Assembly (NCBI GenBank): GCA_018366495.1
Contig: JAGZHZ010000037.1
Coordinates: 1 to 20,648, forward strand
Direction of reading: 5' to 3'
Source of the DNA: Clostridiales bacterium
Lineage (GTDB): Bacteria; Bacillota; Clostridia; Lachnospirales; Lachnospiraceae
Length of the DNA: 20,648 nucleotides
The position numbers and the translations under genes were made by a program. A model generated the notes under the pieces. That model was given only the letters and a program-made list of their open reading frames with translations, ran no database searches and was not told the origin of the DNA. Below are positions 5,722 to 13,412 of this stretch, piece by piece. Each line of letters begins with the position of its first letter. The first letter of the stretch is position 1.

Positions 5722-7056
5722 TTATCCGATGCCTTTATAAATAATACCTAAAATAAATACAATAATTGTCAGAGGCACATAGATATATTTTGCCACAACT
5801 TTAAACCATGTTGGAAGAGGTTTTTTCCTTCCCAGATTCAGTTCTGATTCAATTTTTTTATATCCAAGTATATAATAGATGGATATTGCTCCGAAGAGCG
5901 CGCCGAAAGGAACGACGAGGATTGTGATAAAGTCCATCCATGTTCCGACTTTTGGCTCTGCCTCCAGGAACAGTCCCACGCCGAGACAGATTGCACCGCA
6001 TAAGATTACAGCAAGTTTTCTATTCAGCTTGAACTTGTGCTGCCAGCTCTCAATGACTGCTTCAAACATATTAATGAGTGAAGTGATTCCGGCAAAAGTA
6101 ACAGATAAGAAGAAGATCACCGAGAATAATCTGCCTGCCGGCATCTGGCGGAAGATCTCTGGAATTGTCAGGAACATCAGAGATGGACCGGCATTTGGCT
6201 CAATCTGGAATGCAAATACAGCAGGCATGATTGCGAGCGCTGCCAGAAGTGCGGCAACAGTGTCGAAAAATGCAGTGCGCATGGATGCTTTCGTGATATC
6301 TTCTTTTTTATTGAGATAAGATCCATACACAATCATACCGGAACCTGTGATAGACAGAGAGAAGAATGCCTGTCCCATCGCCATAACCCAGGTATCTATT
6401 TTTGTCAGGGCTTTCCAGTCAGGGATAAATAAAAATTCATATCCGGCGGAAGCGCCTGGAAGCATTGCAACGCGGACAGCTAAAATAGCAAAAAGCAAAA
6501 AGAAAACAGGCATCATGATTTTGTTTGCTTTTTCGATTTGCTTGACTGATCCAGTCAGAAGAATGACAATTGTAATTACAATGACAAGAACGTGCCAAGG
6601 AACGCTTCCAAAATCACCCGTTGCCTGTGAAAAAAATTCACCGGAAGATTGTGTAAAGATATCGTTTGTAATACTGCCAAATAAAGAACGGACAACCCAT
6701 CCGATGATGATGGAATATCCGACCGCAATACCGAGAGAGCCCAGAAGTGGAATCCATCCCATTACCTTTCCGACTTTTTCTTTTTTACGGCTTTTCCAAC
6801 ACAGTTCATAAGAACCGAGTGTTCCTGTGCGGGCCATTCGCCCGATACCAAATTCAGCCGACAGACCGGTCAGCCCGAACAGGCAGATGAAAAATAAATA
6901 AGGGATTAAAAATGCAGCGCCTCCATATTGCCCCAAACGATATGGAAACATCCAGATATTTCCCAGTCCGACAGCAGAACCGACACACGCCAGGACAAAG
7001 CCGAAAGAAGTGCTGAAACTGCCATTTTTATGGGAAGTATGCTGTTGATGACTCAT
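5722..7056 (-). CDS. Neurotransmitter:sodium symporter (NSS/SLC6-type) family transporter
   Basis: The 444-residue integral membrane protein, with about eleven hydrophobic segments, has the size and layout of the 11-helix bacterial NSS transporters (LeuT/Tyt1/MhsT relatives), which import amino acids with Na+. Helix 1 carries the signature GSAVGLGNIWMFPY (26-39) with the unwound, Na+/substrate-binding GLGN. The segment SLSITGSGMIVYGSYL matches helix 6, and AGITSLINMFEAV helix 8. The residue aligned with LeuT's extracellular gate Arg30 is Met36, a departure from the common NIWRFPY. The substrate cannot be read from sequence. The start is set by AGGAGG eight bases upstream. It is monocistronic, with its own promoter and histidine-rich cytosolic N-terminus (MSHQQHTSHK). 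Confidence 0.93.
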   Translation of the reverse strand: MSHQQHTSHKNGSFSTSFGFVLACVGSAVGLGNIWMFPYRLGQYGGAAFLIPYLFFICLFGLTGLSAEFGIGRMARTGTLGSYELCWKSRKKEKVGKVMGWIPLLGSLGIAVGYSIIIGWVVRSLFGSITNDIFTQSSGEFFSQATGDFGSVPWHVLVIVITIVILLTGSVKQIEKANKIMMPVFFLLFAILAVRVAMLPGASAGYEFLFIPDWKALTKIDTWVMAMGQAFFSLSITGSGMIVYGSYLNKKEDITKASMRTAFFDTVAALLAALAIMPAVFAFQIEPNAGPSLMFLTIPEIFRQMPAGRLFSVIFFLSVTFAGITSLINMFEAVIESWQHKFKLNRKLAVILCGAICLGVGLFLEAEPKVGTWMDFITILVVPFGALFGAISIYYILGYKKIESELNLGRKKPLPTWFKVVAKYIYVPLTIIVFILGIIYKGIG

Positions 7057-7076
7057 AAGAATACCTCCTGTTTTTT

Positions 7077-7111
7077 ATTATAACTTTAACAGAGAAAGAA
7101 GCAATTGTCAA
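7077..7111 (-). promoter_or_regulatory. Promoter of the NSS transporter gene
   Basis: On the minus strand a perfect TTGACA (7106-7111) is followed after 17 bases by TAAAGT (7083-7088). A perfect TATAAT (7077-7082) lies directly next to it, with TTGCTT 16 bases upstream. Either pairing gives a short leader of about 14-20 bases including the AGGAGG. Confidence 0.6.
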
Positions 7112-7207
7112 ACAAAGAAGAATATAAAAACACTATAGAAGAATACAAAGAAAAAAGGGGAAAAATACAAGAAGTTTCCACCGATTTATTGATTAATATT
7201 AAATTTT

Positions 7208-7235
7208 TTGTTAAAATATAGCCATATTGTATGAT
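7208..7235 (+). promoter_or_regulatory. Candidate promoter of the carboxylesterase gene
   Basis: TTGTTA (7208-7213), a 16-base spacer and TATGAT (7230-7235) would start transcription near 7242. The 5' leader would be about 155 bases and contain the 8-bp hairpin at 7266-7293. Confidence 0.5.
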
Positions 7236-7396
7236 TATTTGAAAAAACAGGGCAAACGATAGGAGCTGGAAATAAAAAATGGGGGATTTCCAGTGATAGT
7301 AGTTAAAAATAAAGTGAGAATTTTCCTGGATAAAAAATAACATACAGAAAAAAGGAAATAAAAATCGTGAAAAGCAGAAAACAAGGAGGGCAACAT

Positions 7397-9061
7397 ATGA
7401 AGAGAAGGTATAAAACAATGGCGGCTGTTCTGGCGGCAACGATGGCGCTTGGAACGATGAATGCTCCAATGGCAGCAGTTTTTGCAGCAGAAGATGTGGA
7501 CATGACAGTAGTGGAAACAGATAAAGGAGCGATCAGGGGGCTTCAGATTGCAGATGATCTGGTAGAGTACAGAGGTGTTCCGTATGCAGCACCGCCTGTT
7601 GGAGATTTGCGCTGGGCGCCTCCGGAAGATCATGAAGAATGGGAAGGTATTTTGGATTGTACAGAATATCAGGCAATGGCAATGCAGATCCTTTCCACTA
7701 CAGACTGGTGGGGCGAAGAGTTTTACTATGAGTATCTTGATGAATATCCAAATATGAGTGAGGATTGTCTTTATATTAATATTACAAGTCCGGCACAGAG
7801 CGCTGACGATAATCTTCCAGTGCTTCTATGGCTGCACGGCGGAGCAAATATGCACGGCTACAGCTATGAGGTAGAATGCAACGCAGAAGAGCTGGCAAGA
7901 CGAGGCGTGATTGTGGTAGAATTAGAGTACCGTCTGGGACTATTTGGATATATGGCAACGACAGCACTTTCAGAGGATTCCGAGACAGGAACATCCGGAA
8001 ACTATGGCTTGATGGATGCGATTAAGGGGCTGGAATGGATTCAGGAAAACATTAAAAACTTCGGTGGAGATCCGGAGCGTGTTACAATCGCAGGACAGAG
8101 TGCAGGAGCTGGTATGGTCAGTGCGCTGCTGACATCTCCTCTGGCAAAAGGATTATTCTCCGGAGCAATTATGAGTTCTTCCTTTACACCATTTGGAACA
8201 AGAACTCCTTATGAAACGACAGTAGAAAAATGTGAAGCATGGCTTGATGAAAAAGGATATGGAGATATGACTCTGGAAGAACTGAGAGATCTTCCTACAA
8301 GCGCATTCATGAATGAAGATACAGAGAAGAGTGAAATTTACGGCAAAGGATTTGGACTCTGCCTCGATGGATACGTTCTGACAGAAAATCCAAACGAATA
8401 CTTTATGAAAGAGGGAAGTTTAAACGGCGTGGATCTGCTGTTTGGATCAAACTCTGGTGAGAGCAATGGTTCCTTTACGATTAAGACACAGGATGAGATT
8501 TTTGAAGCTGCAAAAGAAAAATACGGCGATCTGTATGATCAGTATAATTTTGAGGAACTTTTCAAGACAACAGATGACGTTGCGGCTACGATGGAAAGTC
8601 TGCGTCTGGCAAGTGAACTGAAATCTACAACGAGCCGTCTGAGCGGACTTGTACTGAGCGAATTAAATCCTGACAGTGATCTGTATTTCTACTATTTCAG
8701 CCACTGGACACCGGGAAGAGAATCCGAGATTCGCTGGTCATGGCACAGCTCTGATTTATGGTATGTATTTGATTCTATGAGAGATGTTCCAGAGCAGCGA
8801 GACTGGACAGAACTTGATTATCAGATCGGTGATATGTGCTCAAGCTATTGGGCAAACTTCTGTGCGACAGGAAATCCGAATGGAGGAACACTGCCGGTAT
8901 GGCCAGCGCTCACCATGGAAAATCCATGCTTCATGGAGTGGGGCGATGAGTTTAAACTGCGTTATGATTTCTACAGCGGAACAAAGAAAGAAGACAGAGA
9001 CAATCTGATGATCGACTATGTGATCAATGATTATGGTATTCAGGATTATTTTGCAGAATAA
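7397..9061 (+). CDS. Secreted type-B carboxylesterase (alpha/beta hydrolase)
   Basis: The 554-residue protein belongs to the carboxylesterase/para-nitrobenzyl-esterase family. The catalytic triad is readable: S235 in GQSAGAG (233-239), E355 in SNSGES and H450 in SWHSSDLWYVF. The oxyanion-hole motif LHGGAN (146-151) and the early motif VEYRGVPYAAPPVGDLRW (56-73) are also present. C88 and C124 are placed like the conserved disulfide. An N-terminal signal peptide (MKRRYKT, hydrophobic stretch, MAAVFAAED) predicts cleavage near residues 30-32; no lipobox cysteine is seen, so the enzyme is probably released or wall-associated. The start at 7397 follows AGGAGG (7384-7389); a GTG 30 bases upstream lacks such a site. 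The mature protein is acidic. The substrate is unknown (esters from diet, host or xenobiotics are possible). Confidence 0.93.
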   Translation: MKRRYKTMAAVLAATMALGTMNAPMAAVFAAEDVDMTVVETDKGAIRGLQIADDLVEYRGVPYAAPPVGDLRWAPPEDHEEWEGILDCTEYQAMAMQILSTTDWWGEEFYYEYLDEYPNMSEDCLYINITSPAQSADDNLPVLLWLHGGANMHGYSYEVECNAEELARRGVIVVELEYRLGLFGYMATTALSEDSETGTSGNYGLMDAIKGLEWIQENIKNFGGDPERVTIAGQSAGAGMVSALLTSPLAKGLFSGAIMSSSFTPFGTRTPYETTVEKCEAWLDEKGYGDMTLEELRDLPTSAFMNEDTEKSEIYGKGFGLCLDGYVLTENPNEYFMKEGSLNGVDLLFGSNSGESNGSFTIKTQDEIFEAAKEKYGDLYDQYNFEELFKTTDDVAATMESLRLASELKSTTSRLSGLVLSELNPDSDLYFYYFSHWTPGRESEIRWSWHSSDLWYVFDSMRDVPEQRDWTELDYQIGDMCSSYWANFCATGNPNGGTLPVWPALTMENPCFMEWGDEFKLRYDFYSGTKKEDRDNLMIDYVINDYGIQDYFAE

Positions 9062-9091
9062 AAAATCCCTGCCGCCTGATGGAAGCAGGGA
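9061..9091 (-). terminator. Terminator of the araC-type gene
   Basis: On the minus strand, TCCCTGC and GCAGGGA form a 7-bp stem around a 12-base loop, followed by six T's (forward A's at 9060-9065). The T tract overlaps the stop codon of the convergent esterase gene. Confidence 0.75.
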
Positions 9092-9106
9092 AGATGCAAA
9101 TGTTGT

Positions 9107-9481
9107 TTATGAGACGAGAGCAATTTTTTCACGATTTTGTTTCTGGAAAGAGACAGGGCTTAGCCCTGTCTTTTTTTGAAATACTTTTCGGAAGTATTTG
9201 ACATCCCGATAACCAACGGCAGAGGCTGCGCTGGCAACCGTATAATTATAGTCTATTAAAAGATGTTTGGATACTTCTATACGACATATGGCAATATAAT
9301 CGGTAAAAAAGATTCCGGTTTCTTTTTTAAACAGATATCCCAGGTAAGTAGGATGCAGATAAATTTGTGATGCGACATATTGAATAGAAAGATCTTCCAT
9401 ATAATGATGATGAATAAAACAAATTGCTTTTTGGACATGATCGGATAGCGCAAATGATGAATCTATATGAAGCTGATACAT
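9107..9481 (-). CDS. Stand-alone AraC-family DNA-binding protein
   Basis: The 124-residue protein is little more than an AraC/XylS DNA-binding domain. The first helix-turn-helix is at about 31-52 (LSIQYVASQIYLHPTYLGYLF), and the second at about 81-101 with the family signature ending KVFQKKTGLSPVSF (99-112). The sequence most resembles the output domain of YesN-type response regulators, but there is no receiver or sugar-binding domain. A proper ribosome site (GGGGGA) precedes the ATG and no reading-frame remnant of an N-terminal domain is seen upstream, so it looks like a genuine minimal regulator rather than a recent truncation. The target is unknown; the convergent esterase and divergent MarR gene are neighbours only. 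Confidence 0.85.
   Translation of the reverse strand: MYQLHIDSSFALSDHVQKAICFIHHHYMEDLSIQYVASQIYLHPTYLGYLFKKETGIFFTDYIAICRIEVSKHLLIDYNYTVASAASAVGYRDVKYFRKVFQKKTGLSPVSFQKQNREKIALVS
9151..9177 (+). terminator. Intrinsic terminator for the esterase, inside the araC coding sequence
   Basis: AGACAGGGC (9151-9159) and GCCCTGTCT (9163-9171) form a 9-bp GC-rich stem with loop TTA, followed by a run of T's to 9177. In the + direction this is a textbook terminator 90 bases past the esterase stop. It lies within the convergent araC gene, over codons 102-111, which encode the conserved KKTGLSPVS signature. Confidence 0.8.
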
Positions 9482-9569
9482 AAAAATCCCCCTTTTAAAA
9501 TAGTCGAAATATAGTCAGAAGCAGAAACAGGATATAGTCCATGAGTGAATTTACTTTTATGGATAATGA

Positions 9570-9588
9570 TGATAAAAATATTTTATCA
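9570..9588. repeat. AT-rich palindrome, possible operator
   Basis: TGATAAAA-ATA-TTTTATCA is a perfect 8-bp inverted repeat around three bases, between two divergent regulator genes. Its size suits a dimeric winged-helix regulator such as MarR. The all-AT stem makes a terminator role unlikely. Confidence 0.4.
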
Positions 9589-9698
9589 TTTTTTGTGGAA
9601 ATATAATGGAAAAATTTTTGTATTGCGTTCTCTTTACTTGCACTTTTTTATGCCAAATTTTGCGGTATAGATAATAAATTGAACAAAAAACTTCTGCC

Positions 9699-9727
9699 TT
9701 GTCTCCCATAAGCAAGTAGTGTATAAT
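9699..9727 (+). promoter_or_regulatory. Promoter of the MarR-family gene
   Basis: TTGTCT (9699-9704), exactly 17 bases, then a perfect TATAAT (9722-9727) predicts a start near 9734. This also decides the start codon: an ATG at 9719 would lie inside the promoter, so translation must begin downstream at GTG 9788. Confidence 0.65.
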
Positions 9728-9787
9728 AAAATCAAAGTGAAACATAAACAGCCAGAGAAAAGGAATGTACAGAAAGAGAGGGATTTT

Positions 9788-10228
9788 GTGGATAACTATG
9801 AAGCATGGAATCATCTTTTAGTAGAACTTTTTAAAGATATTTTAGATATCGAAGAAAAAGCCGTGATCACATCGGAATTTAAAGATATCACCAACAATGA
9901 TATGCACATTATGGAAGCTGTCGGAAAGACAGATGCGAAAAATATGTCTGCGATTGCAAAGGCTCTTTCTGTCACTGTGGGAACGCTGACGATCGCTGTC
10001 AATAACTTGGTAAAAAAGGGATATGTCCAGCGTGTGCGCAGTGAAAAGGACAGAAGAGTTGTTTTAGTATCGCTCACAGAGAAAGGCAGAAGAGCATTCG
10101 ACCATCATCAGAAATTTCATCATGATATGATTGAGGCAGTGATTCATGATATTCCAGAGGATGAGATGGAGGTGCTCGGCAGGGCGCTCAGAAATCTGAC
10201 GGCATTTTTTCACAGATACCAGAAGTAG
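9788..10228 (+). CDS. MarR-family regulator, FabT-like
   Basis: The 146-residue protein has a MarR winged helix: helix-turn-helix at about residues 50-75 (MSAIAKALSVTVGTLTIAVNNLVKKGYV) and a beta wing RVRSEKDRRVVLVSLTEKG. The run ITNNDMHIMEAVGK...KNMSAIAKALSVTVGTLT resembles FabT, the MarR repressor of fatty-acid synthesis genes in lactic-acid bacteria and other Firmicutes. The GTG start follows GAGAGGG and is forced by the promoter position; a longer frame from 9719 is rejected. Unlike classical fabT it is not followed by fab genes: the next transcription unit is the metG T-box. It may act on fab genes elsewhere, or the resemblance may not reflect function. MarR assignment is firm, FabT function moderate to weak. 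Confidence 0.85.
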   Translation: MDNYEAWNHLLVELFKDILDIEEKAVITSEFKDITNNDMHIMEAVGKTDAKNMSAIAKALSVTVGTLTIAVNNLVKKGYVQRVRSEKDRRVVLVSLTEKGRRAFDHHQKFHHDMIEAVIHDIPEDEMEVLGRALRNLTAFFHRYQK

Positions 10229-10261
10229 CAGAAAAATTCACGCAGAAACAAAGGAATCGCC

Positions 10262-10285
10262 TTGACACCGGAATCATGATATGAT
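10262..10285 (+). promoter_or_regulatory. Candidate promoter of the metG leader
   Basis: A perfect TTGACA (10262-10267) is followed only 12 bases later by an extended -10, TGA-TATGAT (10277-10285). The spacing is too short for both to serve one polymerase, so the extended -10 may act alone or another -10 is used. Transcription from here would include the whole T-box. Confidence 0.35.
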
Positions 10286-10294
10286 AGCCTAAGA

Positions 10295-10579
10295 AAGAGA
10301 AAACGCAGAGACGAAGAGAGTACATTGGACCGTATGCATTACAGAGAAATCCGGCAGCTGAGAAGGATATGAAAAGGACAATGGAAAATGGCTTCTGAGT
10401 GGTGTACCGAACAGAAAAAAATATTTTTTAATTTTTCTGCAAGGCTGCAACAGGTTCCGCCTGTTATAGCGGAAAAGTGTATCAGCACTTAGCGAGATCT
10501 GATCTGTGAGGATCAGATAAATAGGAGTGGTAACGCGGGATTGTACTCGTCTTCTAAACTAATAGAAGACGGGTTTTTT
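10295..10579 (+). promoter_or_regulatory. T-box leader, tRNA-Met responsive
   Basis: This RNA leader of metG reads through only when uncharged tRNA-Met binds. Stem I begins near 10305 and shows the AGTA motif (10319-10322) and the distal block AGAGAAATCCGGCAGCTGAG (10343-10362). The ATG at 10388-10390 faces AGTA, next to a GAAG (10313-10316)/CTTC (10392-10395) pairing, and fits as a methionine specifier. The T-box is GGAGTGGTAACGCGG (10525-10539). Its TGGT can pair with the ACCA end of tRNA-Met. It differs from the canonical AGGGTGGNACCGCG at several positions, including ACC changed to AAC. The terminator follows at 10546-10579. The limits of the inner stems were judged by eye. Confidence 0.88.
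10546..10579 (+). terminator. T-box-controlled terminator before metG
   Basis: CTCGTCTTCTA (10546-10556) pairs with TAGAAGACGGG (10563-10573) around AACTAA, followed by six T's. Its 5' strand can alternatively pair with the T-box region in the antiterminator. Confidence 0.9.
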
Positions 10580-10664
10580 ATTTCTTGAAAATAAAAAAAG
10601 ATTTTGTGAAGATCTCTCTGCGGTGAAAGAGAATGATATCAATTTTTTTGAAAGGATGATCAAT

Positions 10665-12608
10665 ATGGATAAGAAAAAATTTTATATGACAACAGCGATT
10701 GCATATACATCAGGAAAACCGCATATCGGAAATACATATGAAGTGATTTTGGCTGACAGCATTGCGCGTTTTAAGAGACAGCAGGGCTATGATGTATTTT
10801 TTCAGACAGGTACGGATGAGCATGGACAGAAAATCGAACTGAAAGCCGAGGAAGCAGGAATCACACCAAAGGAATTTGTCGATCAGACAGCTGGAGAGAT
10901 CAAAAGAATCTGGGATCTGATGAATACTTCCTACGATAAATTTATCAGAACGACGGATGCTGACCACGAAGCACAGGTACAGAAAATTTTCAAAAAACTG
11001 TATGACCAGGGAGATATTTACAAAGGATATTATGAGGGAATGTACTGCACGCCATGTGAATCTTTTTTCACAGAGTCACAGCTTGTAGACGGAAAATGTC
11101 CGGACTGCGGCAGAGAAGTACAGCCGGCAAAGGAAGAGGCTTATTTCTTTAAAATGAGCAAATATGCGGATCGTCTGATTGAGCATATCAACACACACCC
11201 TGACTTTATTCAGCCTGTATCCAGAAAAAATGAGATGATGAATAACTTCCTCCTGCCGGGACTTCAGGACCTCTGTGTCTCCAGAACGTCTTTCACATGG
11301 GGAATCCCTGTAAGTTTTGACCCAAAACATGTGACCTATGTGTGGCTGGACGCACTGACAAACTATATCACAGGAATCGGATATGACTGTGATGGAGAAT
11401 CCTCTGAACTGTTTGCGAAAAACTGGCCGGCAGACCTGCATCTGATCGGAAAGGATATTATTCGTTTCCATACTATTTACTGGCCGATTTTCCTGATGGC
11501 GCTTGGACTGCCGCTGCCGAAAAAGGTATTTGGACATCCATGGCTTCTGCAGGGCGATGGAAAAATGAGCAAATCAAAAGGAAATGTGCTGTATGCAGAT
11601 GAACTTGTAGATTTCTTCGGCGTGGACGCTGTGCGCTATTTTGTACTGCATGAGATGCCGTTTGATAACGACGGAGTGATCACATGGGAACTGATGGTAG
11701 AGAGAATGAATTCTGATCTTGCCAACACACTTGGAAACTTGGTAAATCGTACAATCTCCATGTCCAATAAATATTTTGGAGGAGTTGTGGAAAATAAGGG
11801 TGTAGAGGAAGAAGTTGACGCAGACTTAAAGGCTGTTGTAACAGGAACGGTTCAGAAAGTGACTGCAAAGATGGAAGAATTAAGAGTTGCAGATGCAATC
11901 ACGGAAATATTTGCATTATTTAAACGATGCAATAAATATATTGATGAGACGATGCCGTGGGCGCTTGCAAAAGAGGAAGCCAAAAAAGACCGCCTTGCAA
12001 CCGTGTTATATAATCTGGTAGACAGTATTGCAGTCGGAGCATCCTTGTTAAAATCCTTTATGCCTGAGACAGCAGAAAAGATTCTGGGACAGCTGAATGC
12101 AAAAGAGCGTACGCTGGAGGAAGCTGGTGTATTTGGATTGTATGAATCAGGAACAAAAGTGACGGAGAAACCGGAAATCTTATTTGCACGTCTTGACATC
12201 AAAGAAGTAATGGAAAAAGTGGCAGAACTTCATCCGGCGAAAGAAGAGTGCGCAGAGCCAGTGATTGACATTGAGGCAAAACCAGAGATTACATTTGAGG
12301 AATTTGGAAAAATGCAGTTCCAGGTCGGTGAAATTATTGCATGTGAGGCAGTAAAAAAATCAAAAAAACTGCTCTGCTCTCAGGTTAAAATCGGAAGTCA
12401 GGTAAAACAGATTGTATCCGGAATCAAGGCGCACTACAGCCCGGAAGAGATGGTAGGAAAGAAAGTTATGGTTTTAGTGAACTTAAAACCGGCGAAACTG
12501 GCAGGCGTCCTGTCTGAAGGTATGATTCTGTGTGCAGAAGATGAAAATGGAGAACTGGCACTCATGGTACCGGAAAAGAAAATGCCAGCGGGCGCTGAAA
12601 TCTGTTAA
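10665..12608 (+). CDS. metG: Methionyl-tRNA synthetase
   Basis: The 647-residue class I synthetase joins methionine to tRNA-Met and initiator tRNA. Motifs are PHIGN (19-23, the HIGH equivalent), a zinc knuckle with C128, C131, C145 and C148, and KMSKS at 300-304. The anticodon-binding helical domain follows. A C-terminal Trbp111-like tRNA-binding/dimerisation domain lies at about 544-647 (FGKMQFQVGEI, LVNLKPAKLAGVLSEGM). Full length for the long bacterial form. The ATG at 10665 follows AAAGGA at eight bases; an in-frame GTG at 10623 has no such support. It is controlled by the T-box leader and is the first gene of an operon with the TatD-family gene (21 bases between stop and start) and rsmA. 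Confidence 0.97.
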   Translation: MDKKKFYMTTAIAYTSGKPHIGNTYEVILADSIARFKRQQGYDVFFQTGTDEHGQKIELKAEEAGITPKEFVDQTAGEIKRIWDLMNTSYDKFIRTTDADHEAQVQKIFKKLYDQGDIYKGYYEGMYCTPCESFFTESQLVDGKCPDCGREVQPAKEEAYFFKMSKYADRLIEHINTHPDFIQPVSRKNEMMNNFLLPGLQDLCVSRTSFTWGIPVSFDPKHVTYVWLDALTNYITGIGYDCDGESSELFAKNWPADLHLIGKDIIRFHTIYWPIFLMALGLPLPKKVFGHPWLLQGDGKMSKSKGNVLYADELVDFFGVDAVRYFVLHEMPFDNDGVITWELMVERMNSDLANTLGNLVNRTISMSNKYFGGVVENKGVEEEVDADLKAVVTGTVQKVTAKMEELRVADAITEIFALFKRCNKYIDETMPWALAKEEAKKDRLATVLYNLVDSIAVGASLLKSFMPETAEKILGQLNAKERTLEEAGVFGLYESGTKVTEKPEILFARLDIKEVMEKVAELHPAKEECAEPVIDIEAKPEITFEEFGKMQFQVGEIIACEAVKKSKKLLCSQVKIGSQVKQIVSGIKAHYSPEEMVGKKVMVLVNLKPAKLAGVLSEGMILCAEDENGELALMVPEKKMPAGAEIC

Positions 12609-12629
12609 TCTGATTTTGTGGAGGCTAAA

Positions 12630-13394
12630 ATGATATTTGACAGTCATGCACATTATGATGACCCTGCCTTTGATGAGGACAGAGAGGAACTGCTCAGCTC
12701 AATGAAAGAAAATGGAGTCGCCTGTATTGTAAATGCAGGCACTCGGATTGAGCATTTGATGGACACAATCCGTCTGACAGAAAAGTATTCATTTATATAT
12801 GGAGCGCTTGGCGTTCATCCGGATGAGCTGGATGATATAGATGAGGAAAAACTGCAGTGGATGAAGAGTCTCTGCAGTCATGAAAAAATTGTTGCTGTGG
12901 GTGAGATCGGACTGGATTACCACTGGAATACATTTCCCAGAGAAGTACAGAAAAAATGGTTTGAGAGACAGCTTGAACTGGCAAAAGAAGTGGATCTGCC
13001 GGTCATCATTCACAGCAGAGATGCTGCACAGGACACATTTGACATTATAAAAAAGAAACACGCTGGCACGACAGGAGGCGTGATCCACTGTTATTCCGGA
13101 TCAGCCCAGATGGCAAAAGAATATGTAAAGCTGGGATACTACATCGGGGTAGGAGGCGTTGTCACTTTTAAGACTGGAAGAGTGCTAAAAGAAGTAGTGC
13201 AGACCATTCCGCTGGAGCATATTTTGATTGAGACGGACTGTCCGTACCTCTCACCTGTGCCAAACCGCGGAAAACGAAACTCTTCCCTGAATCTGCCATA
13301 TGTTGTAGAAGAGATTGCAAGACTGAAGGGAATCTCTGTGGAGGAAGCAGAAGAGGCAACGTTTGAGAATGCGAAAAAAATGTATCGTTTATGA
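12630..13394 (+). CDS. TatD-family metal-dependent hydrolase (DNase)
   Basis: The 254-residue TIM-barrel protein of the TatD family has the metal-binding residues in order: H6-x-H8 (FDSHAHYD), E92 (VGEIGLDYHW), H128 (VIIHSRDA), H153 (VIHCYSG) and D203 (ETDCPYLSP). Relatives are metal-dependent 3'-5' exonucleases or D-aminoacyl-tRNA deacylase-like hydrolases; the YabD-type protein at this position in Firmicutes is annotated as TatD DNase. The ATG at 12630 is chosen because GGAGG (12620-12624) lies five bases before it; the GTG at 12618 would overlap that site. It is in the metG operon, with rsmA following 18 bases after the stop. Confidence 0.95.
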   Translation: MIFDSHAHYDDPAFDEDREELLSSMKENGVACIVNAGTRIEHLMDTIRLTEKYSFIYGALGVHPDELDDIDEEKLQWMKSLCSHEKIVAVGEIGLDYHWNTFPREVQKKWFERQLELAKEVDLPVIIHSRDAAQDTFDIIKKKHAGTTGGVIHCYSGSAQMAKEYVKLGYYIGVGGVVTFKTGRVLKEVVQTIPLEHILIETDCPYLSPVPNRGKRNSSLNLPYVVEEIARLKGISVEEAEEATFENAKKMYRL

Positions 13395-13412
13395 GAGAAA
13401 GGAATTCATACA

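Larger units (their letters stand above)
7057..7396. other. Divergent intergenic region (transporter / esterase)
   Basis: About 340 bases hold promoters for the two divergent genes and a hairpin in the esterase leader, CTGGAAAT (7266-7273) pairing with ATTTCCAG (7286-7293). I see no coding sequence or RNA gene here. Confidence 0.6.
9482..9787. other. Divergent intergenic region (araC / marR)
   Basis: About 306 AT-rich bases contain an AT palindrome (9570-9588), the MarR-gene promoter (9699-9727) and three ATAGTC copies near the araC start (9501-9539). No gene is visible. Confidence 0.55.

Noticed and set aside
7367..7396. Upstream GTG start for the carboxylesterase
   Set aside because: No ribosome site precedes it, while AGGAGG stands before the ATG at 7397, which also begins a normal signal peptide.
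9719..9787. Longer MarR-family start at ATG 9719
   Set aside because: It would lie upstream of or within the -10 element at 9722-9727, and the extra residues do not resemble MarR proteins.
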